NCBI GenBank assembly: GCA_910585285.1 | Contig: CAJUDL010000001.1 | Span: 67,292-131,291, forward strand | Reading direction: 5' to 3' | From: an uncultured Muribaculaceae bacterium | Lineage (GTDB): Bacteria > Bacteroidota > Bacteroidia > Bacteroidales > Muribaculaceae | DNA length: 64,000 nt | Shown: piece by piece, positions 43,031-52,435 of the stretch | How positions within the stretch are numbered: the stretch's first letter is position 1 | Layout of the letters: each line of letters begins with the position of its first letter | Made by a program: the position numbers and the translations under genes | The notes under the pieces: generated by a model | The model's database searches: none | What the model was told of the DNA's origin: nothing | Seen by the model: only the letters and a program-made list of their open reading frames with translations

Positions 43031-43096
43031 TCTCGATTCCCAACGAAATGTGTTCCATTATTTGCTCATTTCAAACAACATTCAACACTGGCTATC

Positions 43097-46000
43097 ATGA
43101 AAAAGTCATTATCCATCTTTGTCATTATCTTTACTCTTGCAATATTCAGCACCATGAACGCGGCAGGCACGCAACATGTGTCTGACGCTTCCGAAAGGGA
43201 GACATCCGCTCAAGATTCGATCGCAGGCATGACAGGCGAACAGTTCCGCGCCTACGAGGACTCTCTGAAGAGGGTGCTCTATCCCGACGTGAGGGAGTGT
43301 CACCTGCCAGACAGCGTCCTACAAAAAATGCAGGAAGGCGGAGCGGAAGCACTTCAACTCCGGGCAAATGGAAGTTCACGAATCTTCAATCCCGTTGTGC
43401 CGGACATCGCCATAATCGACAAGGATATGGCGGTCGGCGCTATAGAAATAAGATCGGGTGTGTCACCTACGGGCGCCAGGACCTACGAGGTGCCGATAAA
43501 CGTATGCCCAGGCATGAACGGATTCCAGCCGGCAGTCTCACTTGTCTACAATAGCCAGGGCGGCAGTTCCGCAGTGGGTCAGGGATGGGCGGTCTCAGGA
43601 TTCCCGATGATCACGCGCGGAGGGAAGAATCACTATTACGACGGGACAAGCGAAGGTGTCAGGATGGACCTTACAGATTCCTTCTATCTTGACGGGGTCA
43701 GGCTCGTCAAGACGGCAGACACGACAGATGGGGTCACAACCTATGAATCAGAAACGGGTAATGTCAGGGTGAAGGGATACGGCACGGACACGGTGGCGAC
43801 ATACTTCGAGGCCTCCTTCCCCGACGGCAGGAAAGCCGTGTTCGGGTATGCGGGCAACACCGAGAACCGTCTGGAATACCCCGTATCCGGCATGACCGAC
43901 ATTCACGGCAACAGGATCATATACTCCAACGTCCTTTACGGTAACCGGTACTATCCGAAACGGATGATCTACAAGGGAGGCATGGTAGAATTCTCGTATA
44001 CCGCGAGACGGGACACGCTGACATGTTATGCCGGGGGCCTCGATGCTTCCGTATGCGACCTGTTGAAAAGTATCACCTGCTACGGCAGCGCAAAAATCGG
44101 GGAATACGGGCTGTCGCATACGCTCCACAACGGGGTGTCGCACCTTAGCGGGATATCGTATTCAGCCGGCGGGGAGAGTCTCAACCCGCTGCGGTTCATA
44201 TACGGGGAGGGAAATACGGCGAATGGCTATACAGTCTCCACCACCCGGCTTGCGGGTTCCTACACATCTGAAGACCCGAGGGCGATAAAGGCGGTTCGCG
44301 GCCGTTTCGACGGCGGGAGCTACGACGACGGGCTGATCGTACTGCCCAACAAGAACCCCTACTGGCAGCACCACAAAGGCAGCGGAATAGGGAGCAAGTC
44401 AGAGAACAGGTATGACAACCTGTATACCGGAGATGAGAAGATCTTCGTCTACGGTGGAATCTCGGAAAGTATCGCCGACCCCTTGGCGGAACTTACCACC
44501 GGCAAAGGGTTCATCGACATATTCTGCGCGGACATGGAAGGGAACGGGGAGGACTATGTGATAAAGGTGAACAACTATGTGGAGAGGCTTGTCTCCACGG
44601 AAGTTGACCGGGTGTCGTTCACCGTCTACAGGCACGACTCAACATACGGCCTGAGGAAGTTATATGAGCGGTTCAATGATTACCCGACCCTCTTCACCGA
44701 TGAATCAGGCACACGCAGCATACAGCCGGAATTCTATTATCCGGGCGACTTCAACGGTGACGGGCGGATGGAAATCCTCTGCATATCCGCAAACCAACCA
44801 TTCGGGGGACGGGACCATCCGACGCAATGCCGTCTCATAGATTTTGAAAGTGAGATAGCCGGAAGGTACAGGACACTTTATGCAGGACACCCGTTCGACC
44901 TCGACGTCCAGTTCGTGGGCAACGACCCCCTGAGCAACAACCCGGAAAACGTATACAACAACTCGGACAAGCTGCTTGTCTTTGACGCGGACGGGGACGG
45001 CAAGACCGACATCTGCCTCGTCAAAATTAACGGTGTCCATATATATTCGTTCAACAAGACGCAGGACGGCTCGCTCGGTCTGGAGGAAATAGCGTCCGGC
45101 ACCGCGCTCACGAGGTCGATGGTCAGGGACCGGGAACTGATCCCCGGTGACTTCAACGGTGACGGGCTTACAGACCTGCTGCTGTCTCCATGGAAGGGGA
45201 CGTCCGGCGACAACAACCAGTGGAGGATTTTCTACTCAACGGGTAACGGGGGATTCAAGGTCGGGACCTTCAACGGCACCGGCAAGGGGCAGGGCACGAC
45301 CTGTCCGGAATTCTTCACCCAGGATATCGACGGCGACGGCAGGTGCGACCTGATTAAACATTCGGCCTCCGGCTTTGACACCTATCTGTCCACGCCCGGC
45401 GGTCCCGGGGCCAGTGCATTCCCTACGCAATTCCCCTCCGTGAATTCAGTGATCGTGCCGATCGACGTCAACAGCCGCAACAGCACCTCCAGGCTGGTGG
45501 CGTTGAACGGGACGGCCGTGACAATGTACTCCTCCGTGAAGGAGAAGTCACGCGAACAGCTGCTGACCGGGATGGTCAACAGCCTCGGACAGGTCGAGAA
45601 GAACGAATACAGGTCGCTATGCGACACCCAAAGGGGGGTCTACGAGTATAGCGGAGTATCGCACGGTTTCCCGTATGCCAGGGTACGAACACCGATGATG
45701 GTGCTTTCCCGTACCGAATCATGCTGCGGCACTCAATTGTGCGGCACGTCGAGCTACGGATACGAGGATGCCGTCATCCACCGTCAGGGACTGGGGTTCA
45801 TGGGGTTCAGCAAGGTAAGGTCCGTCGACTCGCGGGGTAACCTCACCGTCCGGACTTTCGACCCGTACAACCACGGGGTGCTGAAGAGCGTGGAGTCTCC
45901 ATCTTCGGAAACATATAATACATATTCCATTGAGGTCAAGCCCAATAAAGTCAAGAAAATCCTGCTTGACAAAAAGACCGAGAACAATCTATTGACAGGA

Positions 46001-49000
46001 TACTCCACCGATTATTCCTACACCTACGACCCATACGGATACCCGCTGACAGAGACCGCAGCGTACTCCGACGGCATAACGGTGAAGACGGAGCTGTCGT
46101 ACGGCGACAGCCCGGAGACCGACGGCGTCTACAGCCTCGGCTTCGTGACCGACCGCACCGTCACGACCACCCGTGACGGCGACACGTACACGGAGCGTAC
46201 ACATTTCCCCGAATTCGAGCGCCGTCAACCCCTGGCGGCGGTGAGGTATATAAACGGGAATCAGGTGGAGCGCACAGACTACACGTATGACGATGCGGGG
46301 AATGTTTTGAAAGAAAAGGTGACGCCTTATGATTCCCCGAACAGCCTCACCTCTGAATACACCTACACCGACACCGGACAGCTCGCGACAGAGACCGACC
46401 CATGGGGGCACTCGAAAACATACGGCTACGACAGCTGCGGGCGAGTCAGCGGGATAACTGACCATACAGGAAAGACGACAATCCAGTACGACCCGTTCGG
46501 GCGCGAGACTTCACGGAAATTTCCGGACAATACCATAAGGATAACGACATACGGCTGGACACAGGATGGGTCACCGGGTGTATACACTGTGACGACAGGG
46601 GAGACAGGCAGACGCACCGTCTCGGAGAGTCTCGATGCCATGGGCAGGACCGTTCGCACCGGTGACACACGCTTTGACGGGAAGATACGGAAAACCGACA
46701 GGGAATACGACGCGCACGGAAATCTCACGAGGGAATCCCGCCCGTTCACCGGCCCGGCTGCTTCGGAATGGACCGAATATGAATACGACAGCCACGGAAG
46801 GACTGTTGCCGTCTATGAACCATCGGGAAGGTTCACCCACTACAGCTACAACGGGGCGGAAATAATAACCACAGAGGACGGCGTTGACATCAGGCGCGTC
46901 TACGATTCACAGGGAAACCTCACGCTCTCTTCGGATGCCGCGGGCGATGTGACATACAGCCTCGCGGCGGACGGACAGCCTAAGACGGTGGTCTCTCCCG
47001 GCGGCATCTACATATGGCTTCACTACGACAGGTTCAGGCGTCACGAATGGACGGAGGACTCGGGGTACGGCATAATCCGCTATGAGTACGACAGGTGGGG
47101 GAACGTCAGCAAGAGGACATGCGGAGGTAAGGCGATATCCTATGAGTACGACAACTTGAACCGGCTGGTGAAGACAGTTGCCCCCGAATTCACAACCTCA
47201 TATGCCTACGACAGTTTCAATAGGCCGGCGTCCGTGTCATCCGACAACGGGACGTCACTGGACATCACCTATGACACGTTCGGCAGGGTGTCGTCACGTC
47301 TTGAAAAGGGGACGGACGGCGTATGGCTGCGGAGGGATTTCACATATGTGGACGGCAACATAAGATCTATAGAATACACCACCCAATCGGGGCTGCGGCT
47401 GACCGAGCGGCACATCTACTCCCAGCGGACCCTGGCCGAGGGGAGTGTTGACGGCGCACTGGCGTTCAGACTTGATTCCGAGGATTCCGACGGTCTGCCG
47501 ACCAAGATGCAGACCGGCGGTGTAACACGCGAATATTCGTTCAGCCACGGCTTCCCCGCGAAAAGACTCGCGTGGCGGGAAAACGGAGACTGCCTCCGGG
47601 ATCAGAGCTACAGCTTCGACACCTCCACGTCATGCCTGACCGGAAGGGAGGACCATCTGCACGGAACCGGCGAGGATTTCGGGTACGACAACCTCAACAG
47701 GCTCACATCCGACGGGAGGGAGGAGTTCTCGTTCAACCCGAGGGGCAACATGACCGCAAGGAGCGGCGTGGGCGCGTTCGAGTACGGGCTACCCGACAAG
47801 CCGCACGCAATTACAGGGATTGTCCCGTCAGGCGACAATGTCCCGCAGCGCACACAGGAGATCTCATACACTTCATTCTCAAGGCCGCAGCTGATAGAGG
47901 AAGGTGAATATAGCGCGTCCTTCACCTACAACGGGGATTACGACAGGGTGAGGATGTCCGTCAGGAAGGGTGAGGGCCGCGTGCTCGACCGCCATTACCT
48001 CGGCGGCTGCTACGAGCTTGATGTGACAGACTCCGGAAATCGTGAGAAGCTGTACCTCTTCGGTGACTATTATGACGCGCCGCTGGTTTATGTAATGCAA
48101 AATGGAGAAAGCGGACTCCACCACATCCTGCGCGATTATCTCGGAAGTGCCACACAAGTGCTTGATGCCGACGGCAACATACTGCAGGAAACGAATTATG
48201 ACGCTTGGGGCACGCCCCGCGACCCGGAGACCCTCGACCCTTTAGACAGCGGACAGTTGGACGGGCAGGGGCTGTACCTCGGACGCGGCTACACCGGTCA
48301 CGAGCACCTGCCGTGGTTCGGACTGATAAACATGAACGCCCGACTTTACGACCCTCTGACGTGCCGTTTCCTCTCCCCCGACCCGCAGGTGCAGATGCCC
48401 GACTTCACGCAGGGGCTCAACCGCTTCTCCTACGCCCTCAACAATCCTTTCATGTATGTGGATGAAAACGGGGAGTTCTTCTGGGCGGCTGTCGGTATCG
48501 CGGCGTTGATAGGCGGGACGATAAACCTTGTAACGCACTGGGATGCCGTCCAGGCGGGAGGTTTCTGGAAAGGTGTCCAGTATTTCGCCACGGGAGCTGT
48601 CGCGGGAGGTGTCGGAGCTGCGGTCGGCATAGGCGCGGCGGTTGGTTTCGGAGGCATGCTCGGTGTGACGGCGGCAAGCTACACCGCCGCGACCACGGGC
48701 TTCATCCACGGTGCTCTCGCCGGAGCGGCGGGAGGGACTGCCGGCGGCTTTATAAGCGAGGCTGGCAACAGCCTTATCGAGGGACAGAGCCTCGGCAACT
48801 CTCTCCTCAACGGTCTCTATGGTGCTGCCTCGGGCGCAATCTCCGGAGGTCTCACCGGTGGCATCTCCGGCGGTATTCAGGCTACGCGGTTAGGCATGAA
48901 CTTCTGGAACGGCGCAGCTCCGGACCCCAGCAGACATTATACAGTGTATTATGGAAGGGATCCAATTACCAAAGAAATTAAATATGTTGGTATGACAGGC

Positions 49001-49282
49001 AGAGACCCCGAAGTTAGGTTTGCAGAGCATAGAATCTCTGGAACCAATCGCGCCGACCTATATTTCGAAGTAGCGGATAAAATTGGGAAGTACACCAAGC
49101 TCGAAGCTCGAATTTGGGAACAAAGTCAAATCAACAAATTTGAAATGATGAAGAACGGGGGGCAACTTTTTAATCTCCGGAACGAAATCGCTCAAAAATA
49201 TTGGTATCTATATGATTTTAATATTAAGACTTCAAAAGTTAATCAGTTTCAATTATGGCTAAGAGAATCATTACGAAGATAG
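43097..49282 (+). CDS. SpvB/RHS polymorphic toxin with GIY-YIG nuclease C-terminus
   Basis: 2061 aa from ATG 43097 (signal peptide MKKSLSIFVIIFTLAIFS). Order: SpvB/TcB-like N-terminus (about 95-200, VSLVYNSQGGSSAVGQGW), FG-GAP/VCBS repeats with DFNGDGRME, DADGDGKTD, DFNGDGLTD and DIDGDGRCD (about 545-760), many YD repeats (about 970-1700), the RHS core end LINMNARLYDPLTCRFLSPD (about 1743-1762), a Gly/Ala-rich hydrophobic stretch (about 1793-1935) and a tip at 1947-2061. The tip has the GIY-YIG pattern: VYYG (1950-1953), KYVGMT (1962-1967), Arg1974 before EH, Glu2008 in ARIWEQ and Asn2026. It should cut DNA in a rival cell. GC content falls at the tip, typical of exchangeable toxin ends. No T9SS domain is on this protein. 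Confidence 0.92.
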   Translation: MKKSLSIFVIIFTLAIFSTMNAAGTQHVSDASERETSAQDSIAGMTGEQFRAYEDSLKRVLYPDVRECHLPDSVLQKMQEGGAEALQLRANGSSRIFNPVVPDIAIIDKDMAVGAIEIRSGVSPTGARTYEVPINVCPGMNGFQPAVSLVYNSQGGSSAVGQGWAVSGFPMITRGGKNHYYDGTSEGVRMDLTDSFYLDGVRLVKTADTTDGVTTYESETGNVRVKGYGTDTVATYFEASFPDGRKAVFGYAGNTENRLEYPVSGMTDIHGNRIIYSNVLYGNRYYPKRMIYKGGMVEFSYTARRDTLTCYAGGLDASVCDLLKSITCYGSAKIGEYGLSHTLHNGVSHLSGISYSAGGESLNPLRFIYGEGNTANGYTVSTTRLAGSYTSEDPRAIKAVRGRFDGGSYDDGLIVLPNKNPYWQHHKGSGIGSKSENRYDNLYTGDEKIFVYGGISESIADPLAELTTGKGFIDIFCADMEGNGEDYVIKVNNYVERLVSTEVDRVSFTVYRHDSTYGLRKLYERFNDYPTLFTDESGTRSIQPEFYYPGDFNGDGRMEILCISANQPFGGRDHPTQCRLIDFESEIAGRYRTLYAGHPFDLDVQFVGNDPLSNNPENVYNNSDKLLVFDADGDGKTDICLVKINGVHIYSFNKTQDGSLGLEEIASGTALTRSMVRDRELIPGDFNGDGLTDLLLSPWKGTSGDNNQWRIFYSTGNGGFKVGTFNGTGKGQGTTCPEFFTQDIDGDGRCDLIKHSASGFDTYLSTPGGPGASAFPTQFPSVNSVIVPIDVNSRNSTSRLVALNGTAVTMYSSVKEKSREQLLTGMVNSLGQVEKNEYRSLCDTQRGVYEYSGVSHGFPYARVRTPMMVLSRTESCCGTQLCGTSSYGYEDAVIHRQGLGFMGFSKVRSVDSRGNLTVRTFDPYNHGVLKSVESPSSETYNTYSIEVKPNKVKKILLDKKTENNLLTGYSTDYSYTYDPYGYPLTETAAYSDGITVKTELSYGDSPETDGVYSLGFVTDRTVTTTRDGDTYTERTHFPEFERRQPLAAVRYINGNQVERTDYTYDDAGNVLKEKVTPYDSPNSLTSEYTYTDTGQLATETDPWGHSKTYGYDSCGRVSGITDHTGKTTIQYDPFGRETSRKFPDNTIRITTYGWTQDGSPGVYTVTTGETGRRTVSESLDAMGRTVRTGDTRFDGKIRKTDREYDAHGNLTRESRPFTGPAASEWTEYEYDSHGRTVAVYEPSGRFTHYSYNGAEIITTEDGVDIRRVYDSQGNLTLSSDAAGDVTYSLAADGQPKTVVSPGGIYIWLHYDRFRRHEWTEDSGYGIIRYEYDRWGNVSKRTCGGKAISYEYDNLNRLVKTVAPEFTTSYAYDSFNRPASVSSDNGTSLDITYDTFGRVSSRLEKGTDGVWLRRDFTYVDGNIRSIEYTTQSGLRLTERHIYSQRTLAEGSVDGALAFRLDSEDSDGLPTKMQTGGVTREYSFSHGFPAKRLAWRENGDCLRDQSYSFDTSTSCLTGREDHLHGTGEDFGYDNLNRLTSDGREEFSFNPRGNMTARSGVGAFEYGLPDKPHAITGIVPSGDNVPQRTQEISYTSFSRPQLIEEGEYSASFTYNGDYDRVRMSVRKGEGRVLDRHYLGGCYELDVTDSGNREKLYLFGDYYDAPLVYVMQNGESGLHHILRDYLGSATQVLDADGNILQETNYDAWGTPRDPETLDPLDSGQLDGQGLYLGRGYTGHEHLPWFGLINMNARLYDPLTCRFLSPDPQVQMPDFTQGLNRFSYALNNPFMYVDENGEFFWAAVGIAALIGGTINLVTHWDAVQAGGFWKGVQYFATGAVAGGVGAAVGIGAAVGFGGMLGVTAASYTAATTGFIHGALAGAAGGTAGGFISEAGNSLIEGQSLGNSLLNGLYGAASGAISGGLTGGISGGIQATRLGMNFWNGAAPDPSRHYTVYYGRDPITKEIKYVGMTGRDPEVRFAEHRISGTNRADLYFEVADKIGKYTKLEARIWEQSQINKFEMMKNGGQLFNLRNEIAQKYWYLYDFNIKTSKVNQFQLWLRESLRR

Positions 49283-50055
49283 GGGATGTTTTCTGTGTTG
49301 AGTTCCAGGACGGGACAAAGGGATATTTCCAGTATATTGCGAATGACTTTACCCAACTTAATAGCTCAGTAATACGCGCTTTCAAGACCCATTATCCTAT
49401 TGATAGGAAAGTGTCCATTGATGAGATTGTTCAAGATGAAGTTGCATTCTACATGCATACCATACTTCGTGCTGGAATTATCGAGAATGTTTGGTACAAA
49501 GTAGGAAAATCTTATGAAACAGGGGAAGAAGAGCTGAAGAAAGTTATATTCGCACAAGCTCCGGAATATCTTACAGTCAACTTAAATACAATAGATGTTG
49601 ACCCTATGAAGAACTGGTTTATTTGGCATATCAACGAAGAAATGAACCATATTGGAATCCTCCCTAAACATTTATATGATAATATCGAGTTTGGGGGGGT
49701 ATGGCCATATAGTCAAATAATCATAAGAATGAAATATGGGTATTTCATAGATACTTCCTGGGAATACAAGGTTATAAAAAGAATTCCACGCCCGGATGCT
49801 ACGAGCTATATAAAAGAAATCAAAGATAATTGTACTGTCTATACATGTTTCAAGGGCGATTACTTTGAAAAACAGGTGGTTCAGACAGACAACGGGATTA
49901 CCAGATTAACGCGTGACGAAGCAGTGATCAACCACATGCCCGAAGTCCGCAGGAAATTCTCCGACATTTACCTTGAATACAAGAATTTCATCACGGAAGA
50001 GGAGTTCAATGAAGTATGGAATTCAGTACAAACGTGGCAGAAGCTAAACCGTTGA
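49255..50055 (+). CDS. Imm26-like immunity protein for the RHS GIY-YIG toxin
   Basis: 266 aa, no signal peptide. The N-terminal segment KIGDVFCVEFQDGTKGYFQYI resembles the immunity 26 family found after polymorphic toxins. It begins inside the last 28 bp of the RHS gene in another frame, the tightest possible toxin-immunity linkage. Like the toxin tip it is AT-rich compared with the RHS core. The expected role is to bind and neutralise the nuclease in the cytoplasm. Family assignment is from pattern recognition and moderately sure; the role as immunity protein rests mainly on position. Confidence 0.7.
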   Translation: MAKRIITKIGDVFCVEFQDGTKGYFQYIANDFTQLNSSVIRAFKTHYPIDRKVSIDEIVQDEVAFYMHTILRAGIIENVWYKVGKSYETGEEELKKVIFAQAPEYLTVNLNTIDVDPMKNWFIWHINEEMNHIGILPKHLYDNIEFGGVWPYSQIIIRMKYGYFIDTSWEYKVIKRIPRPDATSYIKEIKDNCTVYTCFKGDYFEKQVVQTDNGITRLTRDEAVINHMPEVRRKFSDIYLEYKNFITEEEFNEVWNSVQTWQKLNR

Positions 50056-50162
50056 CCGATGCTTCCGAGAGTGTCACCGGAGAGCAGTTAAATCAAACGC
50101 GCCAGATGCGCATGTATCGTTTAGTATTCGAAAAGCCATTGTCAAAAATTTTTAAATATTGA
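50016..50162 (+). other. Small open reading (48 codons) resembling the RHS N-terminus
   Basis: ATG 50016 to TGA 50162, overlapping the end of the immunity gene. It contains DASESVTGEQLNQ, which recalls DASE and MTGEQFRAY in the RHS mature N-terminus (the DNA GATGCTTCCGAGAG against GACGCTTCCGAAAG). It may be a remnant of a duplicated RHS copy, or chance. No start signal was identified. Confidence 0.2.
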
Positions 50163-50168
50163 ATCAAA

Positions 50169-50912
50169 ATGAAACAATTTAAAGAAATTTTTAAAGAGTG
50201 GCATAAAGAATTCCCGGTGCTGTCAAAATATACGGATAGGACATTGTACATGAGAATAAATCCTTTTATGATTGGATTGCGATTACAAAAAGATCGGTTC
50301 GGGGGTGATAACTACCTGCCGGTCTTGGAAATAGTTCCTTTGTGGGAAGAAAATCCACAACAGTTCGGTGAATCAATATGTTGGGATAATTTACAGGATA
50401 TGAAAAGATTGGATTTTGTAATTGACTATAGAGGGCATGATTATTATTTTCCAGAAGCGTTGGAATGCACAAAATCTCAATTTGGTAAGATTCTGAAAGA
50501 AGAAATAGTATTTGGAGATTTGATGGAATTCATTAATCATTTAATAAGACAATTTATAACCAAACACAACCCTAATGAATGGATTTACGTCTTTCAATTA
50601 CAATTGGCTTTGGCCATGTATTTCAACAAGCAGGATTTGTTGGATCAGATTGGGTTAAATATAGAACGAGAAATCAAATACTGGACTCCAAAATATATCA
50701 AATATGGCAAGGTATTGACAACCGATGAATATCGAGAGGAGATTTACCAACCCTTCAAGGATCGGGGTAAATTCATGGAGACAATCGAAATAAATTCACA
50801 GAGACCGAAAGTGGCAAAGCTTAATGTCGGAACTATCGTTGGTGTCGATGATTACCACTATGAACCGAAAAAATCCTGGCTCGACAGACTCCAATCAATA
50901 TTTGTCAAATGA
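50169..50912 (+). CDS. Unknown AT-rich cytosolic protein, candidate second immunity factor
   Basis: 247 aa, no signal peptide or membrane segment, mixed alpha/beta with many aromatic and charged residues (for example LYMRINPFMIGLRLQKDRFGG, then FVIDYRGHDYYFPEA). I do not recognise the family. It lies between the Imm26-like gene and the small T9SS protein, on the same strand, with base use like the toxin tip rather than the RHS core. Polymorphic toxin loci often carry extra immunity genes from earlier tips, so this is a candidate; direct evidence is lacking. Confidence 0.75.
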   Translation: MKQFKEIFKEWHKEFPVLSKYTDRTLYMRINPFMIGLRLQKDRFGGDNYLPVLEIVPLWEENPQQFGESICWDNLQDMKRLDFVIDYRGHDYYFPEALECTKSQFGKILKEEIVFGDLMEFINHLIRQFITKHNPNEWIYVFQLQLALAMYFNKQDLLDQIGLNIEREIKYWTPKYIKYGKVLTTDEYREEIYQPFKDRGKFMETIEINSQRPKVAKLNVGTIVGVDDYHYEPKKSWLDRLQSIFVK

Positions 50913-50930
50913 TAACAAAATAAAGATAAC

Positions 50931-51365
50931 ATGAAATTTATTAAACGTCTCGGATTATTTATAATGCTTATCTTATCCTTAAATCATGGATACGGTCAGC
51001 GTGTGCAATTCTCTTATGATGAAGCGGGAAACCGCATCAAAAGGGAGCTTGTCTCGATTCAGGAAGTGAACAGGCAAGACAAGAAAATACAGAAATTCCT
51101 GACGGGCAACGGTCTCGACAGGGATATAACTATCGAGACTGACAAGTATTCCAATATGATTCACATAAACGCCAAAGGTCTGACGTTGCAGGAGGAATAC
51201 AATATTGCGATGTATAGTATAGCCGGATATTTGGTATTGGAGAGCCAACTGACATCTGCCGGATATGCCGAAGTGGATATAAGCCATCTCCCCAAAGGAG
51301 TGTATGTTCTCGTAGTGACCAACGGAACGGAATCCAAAGCATGGAAGATAACCAAAGCTGAATAA
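50931..51365 (+). CDS. Small secreted protein joining a YD/RHS-like motif to a T9SS sorting domain
   Basis: 144 aa. Signal peptide (MKFIKRLGLFIMLILSLNHG, cleaved near YGQ), immediately followed by FSYDEAGNRIKREL, a match to a single YD repeat start, then a linker, and a C-terminal T9SS type A-like domain (about 70-144: YNIAMYSIAGYLVLESQL, ending GVYVLVVTNGTESKAWKI). Such domains direct export through the type IX system and surface attachment. The RHS protein has no such domain, so this gene, at the end of the same cluster, could supply an export or anchoring partner. That link is inference. It starts 18 bp after the previous gene. Confidence 0.8.
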   Translation: MKFIKRLGLFIMLILSLNHGYGQRVQFSYDEAGNRIKRELVSIQEVNRQDKKIQKFLTGNGLDRDITIETDKYSNMIHINAKGLTLQEEYNIAMYSIAGYLVLESQLTSAGYAEVDISHLPKGVYVLVVTNGTESKAWKITKAE

Positions 51366-51380
51366 AAATTAACCAACCCC

Positions 51381-51570
51381 TATTTCTTCTCCAACCACTT
51401 TCAACCACTTTCAACCACTTTCAAGCACTTTCGATGCGCAGCACACTTAATCGATCTATGTCAGACAGAGAGCGGAAGCGAGCAAAGGTTTTTAATGGCT
51501 TAAATGGTTTGATTAAAAAATCTGCTGCAAGAGTGGTTGTTATTGGTTGTTCGTGGTTGGAGGAAAAATA
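51381..51570. repeat. Inverted element with decamer tandem repeat (TCAACCACTT)
   Basis: Four exact 10-bp units (51391-51430: CCAACCACTT, TCAACCACTT x2, TCAAGCACTT). The inverse, GTGGTTG, TTGGTTGTTC and GTGGTTGGAGG, is at 51533-51563. Outer flanks TTTCTTCTCCAACCAC and GTGGTTGGAGGAAAAA pair. The centre is about 100 bp and non-coding. It begins 16-26 bp after the stop of the small T9SS protein. Confidence 0.8.
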
Positions 51571-51650
51571 AAGGATTGAAACTATTAAACCCTCTAAGTT
51601 TTATTACTTGTGAAATTTGAGTGAATTAACCTATAAAAATATGAACTAAC

Positions 51651-52430
51651 ATGGGATTAGACGTTTATGCTGGGACATTGACCCGGTATTACAGCCGCAA
51701 CTGGAAAAACGCAGTTCAACAGGAGGCGGAAGCGAATGGAAAGAAGTATGTGACCGTGAATCCGGGAGGTGGAGATACAGGTCCGATTACGAACCCTTCC
51801 GAAATCAAGGAAATCCGCGATTCAATTTACGAATGGCAGGACCATCTTGCAAAGGATGTATTCAAATCATGCACTCCTCCGCTATGGGATGAAAATATGG
51901 AATGTGATTACTTCACAGACCGGATCGGCTTCGAAGCAATGGGTGCATTGACGATGTTGGCGGCATGTAAGCATTACAACGCCACATTGCCGGAGTTCGT
52001 GGAGCCGGGGTGGTGTGCCTATGACGAACCAGTGGTCGAAAAAGGTATGTCGGAAAAGGTTCCGAACTCGTTGATTTTAGCTGCTGACATATGGCTACCG
52101 ATGAAAGAAAAGCCTATTTTTTCCACCATGACACCCGTAGGGGACGAGATGGTGGTTTCTACCGTGGCGGAGTTAAAGCAGGAATTAGATGACCTTAACA
52201 GCCGGGTATGGAAAGCTGATTTGGATACAATCCTTTCATGGCGCGACGACAAATACTATAACGCCATAACGACGGTTACGGTAGAGAAACGATTCTTCGG
52301 GTTGAAGAACCGCAAACATGAGACAGTAAAATTCCGGACGGAGGAGCTTGCACAATGCGCCTTCTCCATAATGTATCAGGCCGTATTGTTTGCCGAGGAG
52401 CACAAGGTCTCTATAGTATTGGATTGTTAG
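51651..52430 (+). CDS. Conserved-looking orphan protein beginning MGLDVYAG
   Basis: 259 aa, cytosolic. It opens MGLDVYAGTLTRYYSRNW and has a central stretch FEAMGALTMLAACKHY and a C-terminal part with KRFFGLKNRKHETVKFRTEELAQ. I recall this opening in unannotated Bacteroidota proteins but cannot assign a function. It lies after the RHS cluster, separated by an inverted repeat element, and before fumarase. An immunity or accessory role in the toxin island is possible from position only. Confidence 0.75.
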   Translation: MGLDVYAGTLTRYYSRNWKNAVQQEAEANGKKYVTVNPGGGDTGPITNPSEIKEIRDSIYEWQDHLAKDVFKSCTPPLWDENMECDYFTDRIGFEAMGALTMLAACKHYNATLPEFVEPGWCAYDEPVVEKGMSEKVPNSLILAADIWLPMKEKPIFSTMTPVGDEMVVSTVAELKQELDDLNSRVWKADLDTILSWRDDKYYNAITTVTVEKRFFGLKNRKHETVKFRTEELAQCAFSIMYQAVLFAEEHKVSIVLDC

Positions 52431-52435
52431 TAAAA

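Noticed and set aside
43028..43096. Upstream start for the RHS gene giving 2084 aa
   Set aside because: The ATG at 43028 overlaps the -7 box of a well-matched promoter (43023-43030), and the signal peptide starts only at ATG 43097.
48242..48709. 155-residue reading opposite the RHS core end
   Set aside because: GC-rich antisense shadow; many long reverse frames occur across the RHS gene because of its base composition.
51391..51430. Possible CRISPR array from the regular repeats
   Set aside because: Units are 10 bp and directly adjacent, with no spacers and no cas genes.
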